35,125 nucleotides of DNA from Flavobacteriaceae bacterium (GTDB lineage Bacteria; Bacteroidota; Bacteroidia; Flavobacteriales; Flavobacteriaceae). The stretch is from assembly GCA_028284745.1 (NCBI GenBank), contig JANQRC010000069.1, forward strand, positions 1 to 35,125. Reading direction: 5' to 3'. Within the stretch, counting starts at the first letter, position 1; every line of letters begins with the position of its first letter. Of the stretch, positions 32,641 through 35,125 are shown piece after piece. The translations under genes were made by a program, and so were the position numbers. The notes beneath the pieces are model-generated. The model searched no databases. It worked only from the letters and a program-made list of their open reading frames with translations, and was not told the origin of the DNA.

Positions 32641-33315
32641 TCACTCTATCCACGTAATAGATTCAACAACATTTCGATATTCACATAATCCGTGGTTAAA
32701 ACTTTGCCCTCCTAAGTTTGATATGTTTACTAAAAAAATGCTATTTGTAAAGTTGTTTTGTATGTAGAATACAATACCTGAAACTAGAGCTTCTCGCTCT
32801 CTTTTTTTATAACCTATCCAGTATGATTTCTGCTCATTTATTACTTCCTCTCCAACGTGTATGAATAAATATCCTTCATCTTCTGATTGTGATGTTAGCT
32901 TAATATAATCACTCAGGAACTGCTCACTCAATGTTAAGTTAGAGGGTTCAAGTTTGGTAAAATTAAAGATTACAGATTCTTTCGGATTATAATCCTTATG
33001 ACTAAAGGTCAACCCATATTCTTTCTCCTCAAATTCGTAAAGGTGATGGTCTGCTGGAATGATAATTGAAAAACCATGTTCATGATTTTTAAGTAGCTCA
33101 CCTTTTTCTAATAGGATAGCTTGGTTGTCTTTGCAAGTTTCAAAAGCACTTAAACCTTCGTCATTTATTTTTAAATCCCTAATCTTGATTGAAAAATTTT
33201 GACTATCAGGTGTTTGGCCAAAACAGATCAAACAATTAAATCCAAAGACTAATACTAGGCTATATATTCGGAATGTGCTTATCGATACTTTTAAGGTAAA
33301 GAGTGAAATGTTCAT
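32641..33315 (-). CDS. exported protein of unknown function, candidate immunity gene of the RHS locus
   Basis: A 224-residue protein with a hydrophobic segment (about 17-33) ending in CFG-Q, a likely signal peptide with an unusually long N-region. The mature part appears mostly beta, with one helical section (LTLSEQFLSDYIKLTSQ), and shows no recognised motif. The only standard start in this part of the frame is the ATG at 33315, so it overlaps the previous gene by 56 bp. It is the third gene on the RHS strand, A+T-rich like the toxin-like tail. An immunity or accessory role is inferred only from position. Confidence 0.7.
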   Translation of the reverse strand: MNISLFTLKVSISTFRIYSLVLVFGFNCLICFGQTPDSQNFSIKIRDLKINDEGLSAFETCKDNQAILLEKGELLKNHEHGFSIIIPADHHLYEFEEKEYGLTFSHKDYNPKESVIFNFTKLEPSNLTLSEQFLSDYIKLTSQSEDEGYLFIHVGEEVINEQKSYWIGYKKREREALVSGIVFYIQNNFTNSIFLVNISNLGGQSFNHGLCEYRNVVESITWIE

Positions 33316-33784
33316 CAGCTATATTATTTGATAGTGATTTTTTTATATTGAAAAACAAATCTGAGGCTAAATAATAGATAATAGGAAAAGCTAGATAGAC
33401 AAAATCATAGCGATAGAAAATCCATATTAGAATTAACGTAGGGGTGATGCATAGTGAGAAGTGTTGAAACCAAAACTGAGCAAAATTTAGTCTGTAATTT
33501 AATTCTATTGATTTATCCTCAGTAGATGGGCTCAAACCGTATATTCCTCTAGCATTATATACATTATCTTTTCCAAAGCTCATCACCTTCCTCTTTTTTG
33601 TAAGGTCAAAACTCCCATTTGATAAGTGTCCATAAAAGACCTCCTTTTCATCAGAGCTCTTGTAAATACCTGGACTAATATCATAATTGATATTGTTTTG
33701 AAAGTTATCCAATGAGATATCATTAACTTTAAATGAATGTGATTTATTACCTATCAAGCGATTGAATAAAGACAAATATATCAT
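33260..33784 (-). CDS. small membrane protein of unknown function, candidate immunity protein
   Basis: A 174-residue protein with two adjacent hydrophobic helices at about 108-123 and 126-144, and a soluble N-terminal domain of mixed structure. No known family. Its ATG overlaps the RHS gene stop by 4 bp (33781-33784), implying translational coupling, the arrangement typical for an immunity gene next to a polymorphic toxin. If it is the immunity protein, a membrane location would fit a toxin acting on or across the membrane. A+T-rich. All functional statements here are inference. Confidence 0.7.
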   Translation of the reverse strand: MIYLSLFNRLIGNKSHSFKVNDISLDNFQNNINYDISPGIYKSSDEKEVFYGHLSNGSFDLTKKRKVMSFGKDNVYNARGIYGLSPSTEDKSIELNYRLNFAQFWFQHFSLCITPTLILIWIFYRYDFVYLAFPIIYYLASDLFFNIKKSLSNNIADEHFTLYLKSIDKHIPNI

Positions 33785-35125
33785 TGACCCTGTAATGCTT
33801 TAAGTGAGCGAACTGTTTTTCCAATCAAATTGTGCTTATTATTTTGCTTTATTGAGTGAGCCCTCATTCTCATATAAGCGTTCATTTGATTATTCGAGGT
33901 ACGTAAGCCATCTATACCACTACCTCCATGAAATTTTTTATCTAATTCAACTACATTTTCAATTGAGATTGAGCCACTAAAACTAAATAAATTAAATGTT
34001 TTAGATGCACTTGCTATTGATCTTGAGACACTCGCATCTCCAAAATTCAAGGTAAAACCAGCTACACTCATTGATCCATCAATTGATTGAACTCCATTTT
34101 GATTGAAAGTACCTGAAACCTCACCTCCAACAAAAAATTCAGTACCTCCTACAACAAACTCATGATTTTGCTCTAAAAACTCTTTAACGCTCGGAGGCAA
34201 ATTAATATTTAATACAAAACCTGTTTCAGGGCTAAATAATAAATCAGCTGATGCTATAGTTTTGAATAAACCTGCATCAATCTTTTCTCCAAAACCGAAC
34301 AAAGTAACCCCTTCTTTAAATTGGATTCCAAAAGATGCTTCACCACTAATTTTCACATGTGTCCCTTCAATACTTTCAGAATTATTAATGTTTACCCTAA
34401 ATTTTGGTTTTGTATCTTGATCTTCGCCATAATGACTTTGAGTTTCATTTATAGCCCTTTTCCAGTCATCTGTTGTCTCACCTGTTTGATTATTTCTATA
34501 TTGACCATTTCCAACATACTTCCATGAATCTGCTCCACTTGGATCTGCCCAATATATTGGATTATTATCAAATCCAGTATATGGAGACATACTATGGTGG
34601 GTTATTGGATCCATCACGACCCATCTTGCGATAGCCGGATCAAAGTGGCGCATCTCCATCTCCATCATGTTCAGTCCTAAGGCTTCCTCACGCTCCATAC
34701 CATTGTAATCAAACTTATGGTTCCTGCCTGAGACCACGTCATTGTACCCTTTATGCCTCAGGCCGAAGGGATAGTAGTGGTTCTCCTCGACGACCTGGGC
34801 CCCCAGCGGGTTGCCCCTTGTAATGCGCAGGTCGTCGTACCATACCCTGCCGCCATAGCGGTTGTCGATGCGCAGGTTCAGCCTGTCGATGTGCTGGGGC
34901 ACCAGCACGGTCTTCTCGAGCAGTGCCCACTGGCCCCTGGTGTCGGTCTGCACCGATGCGATCTCGGTGTAGTAGCCGGTCTCCTGGTCGGTCTTCATGA
35001 ACAGGAACATCCGTGAGGTGTTGTCTGGCAGGTCCTCGAGGTAGACCCATGCCGAGAAGGTGTAGAAGGTGTCCTGGGCGTTGTCGATCGCCACCCAATC
35101 GTTGCTGTGGGCGGCGGTGTCGTAC
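33781..35125 (-). CDS. RHS repeat-associated core protein, 3' end, with variable C-terminal tail (partial)
   Basis: The frame is open to the window edge, so only the last 448 or so codons are seen; the true start lies outside. It begins with a jelly-roll-like, carbohydrate-binding-type segment (FYTFSAWVYLEDLP, then WYDDLRITRG). The RHS core signature follows: YYPFGLRHKGYN, YNGMEREEALGLNMMEMEMR, FDPAIARWVVMDP, SPYTGFDNNPIYWADPSGAD. After this conserved end (about 34530) a tail of some 250 residues starts, beta- and glycine-rich and without a recognised nuclease or other toxin motif. Base composition changes sharply near 34640 from G+C-rich core to A+T-rich tail, the usual mark of a swapped C-terminal module. 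Two coupled small genes follow. Confidence 0.88.
   Translation of the reverse strand, partial: YDTAAHSNDWVAIDNAQDTFYTFSAWVYLEDLPDNTSRMFLFMKTDQETGYYTEIASVQTDTRGQWALLEKTVLVPQHIDRLNLRIDNRYGGRVWYDDLRITRGNPLGAQVVEENHYYPFGLRHKGYNDVVSGRNHKFDYNGMEREEALGLNMMEMEMRHFDPAIARWVVMDPITHHSMSPYTGFDNNPIYWADPSGADSWKYVGNGQYRNNQTGETTDDWKRAINETQSHYGEDQDTKPKFRVNINNSESIEGTHVKISGEASFGIQFKEGVTLFGFGEKIDAGLFKTIASADLLFSPETGFVLNINLPPSVKEFLEQNHEFVVGGTEFFVGGEVSGTFNQNGVQSIDGSMSVAGFTLNFGDASVSRSIASASKTFNLFSFSGSISIENVVELDKKFHGGSGIDGLRTSNNQMNAYMRMRAHSIKQNNKHNLIGKTVRSLKALQGQ

Noticed and set aside
34751..35098. Open frames in other phases over the RHS core, both strands
   Set aside because: The high G+C content of the RHS core removes stop codons; the translations are low-complexity and lack the RHS signatures found in the chosen frame.
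1..35125. CRISPR array, insertion sequence or phage genes
   Set aside because: No regularly spaced repeats, transposase or phage structural motifs were found anywhere in the window.

Overview
The window looks like a chromosomal segment of a marine-type, probably carotenoid-pigmented member of the Flavobacteriaceae (Bacteroidota). Supporting evidence is the gene set (secreted S9 and M1 peptidases, SusC-like TonB receptor architecture, bacterial CrtY-type lycopene cyclase, membrane-anchored TPR-LytTR regulator, RHS element), repeated matches to the Bacteroidota -7 promoter element TAnnTTTG, no clear Shine-Dalgarno sequences, and a DSRCP-type secreted protein family. I cannot name a genus from the sequence alone.

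Layout. 1-4.3 kb (minus strand): cold-shock protein, small membrane protein, ClC chloride channel with CBS pair, aspartyl-tRNA synthetase. 4.5-4.9 kb: small secreted MORN/YwqK-like protein. 4.9-11.9 kb (minus): complete tripartite RND efflux operon (TetR regulator, TolC-like outer-membrane protein, membrane-fusion lipoprotein, inner-membrane pump), interrupted between the last two genes by a decayed four-helix-bundle (S23/IVP-type) gene flanked by short repeats. 12.0-14.2 kb: polyprenyl synthetase facing a lycopene cyclase. 14.2-18.6 kb: metal-homeostasis module; a TonB receptor plus thioredoxin-like protein run divergently from a DtxR/MntR regulator fused by overlap to a ZIP transporter, with a perfect 24-bp palindrome between them. 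18.6-21.1 kb: S9 peptidase and a broken secreted-protein gene. 21.0-24.3 kb (minus): SCO1-like protein, FeoA, FeoB and a 48-residue Cys-rich Feo-associated protein. 24.4-27.7 kb: M1 aminopeptidase and RseP site-2 protease. 27.8 kb: tRNA-Asn(GTT).

28.0-35.1 kb is accessory and mostly A+T-rich. It holds a tight four-gene minus-strand operon of unknown function (two secreted proteins, one membrane-anchored protein, one TPR-LytTR membrane regulator) preceded by a 21-bp-phased direct repeat of the geometry that LytTR proteins use; a plus-strand pair of conserved-looking unknown genes of higher G+C; and the 3' end of an RHS-core gene whose C-terminal tail abruptly becomes A+T-rich and is followed by two overlapping small genes, the usual layout of a polymorphic toxin with candidate immunity genes.

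The best candidates for undescribed biology are the LytTR-linked secreted-protein operon (28032-31754), the RHS tail and its downstream pair (32641-35125), and the decayed four-helix-bundle insertion (8428-8690). Function of the first two is not identifiable from sequence alone.
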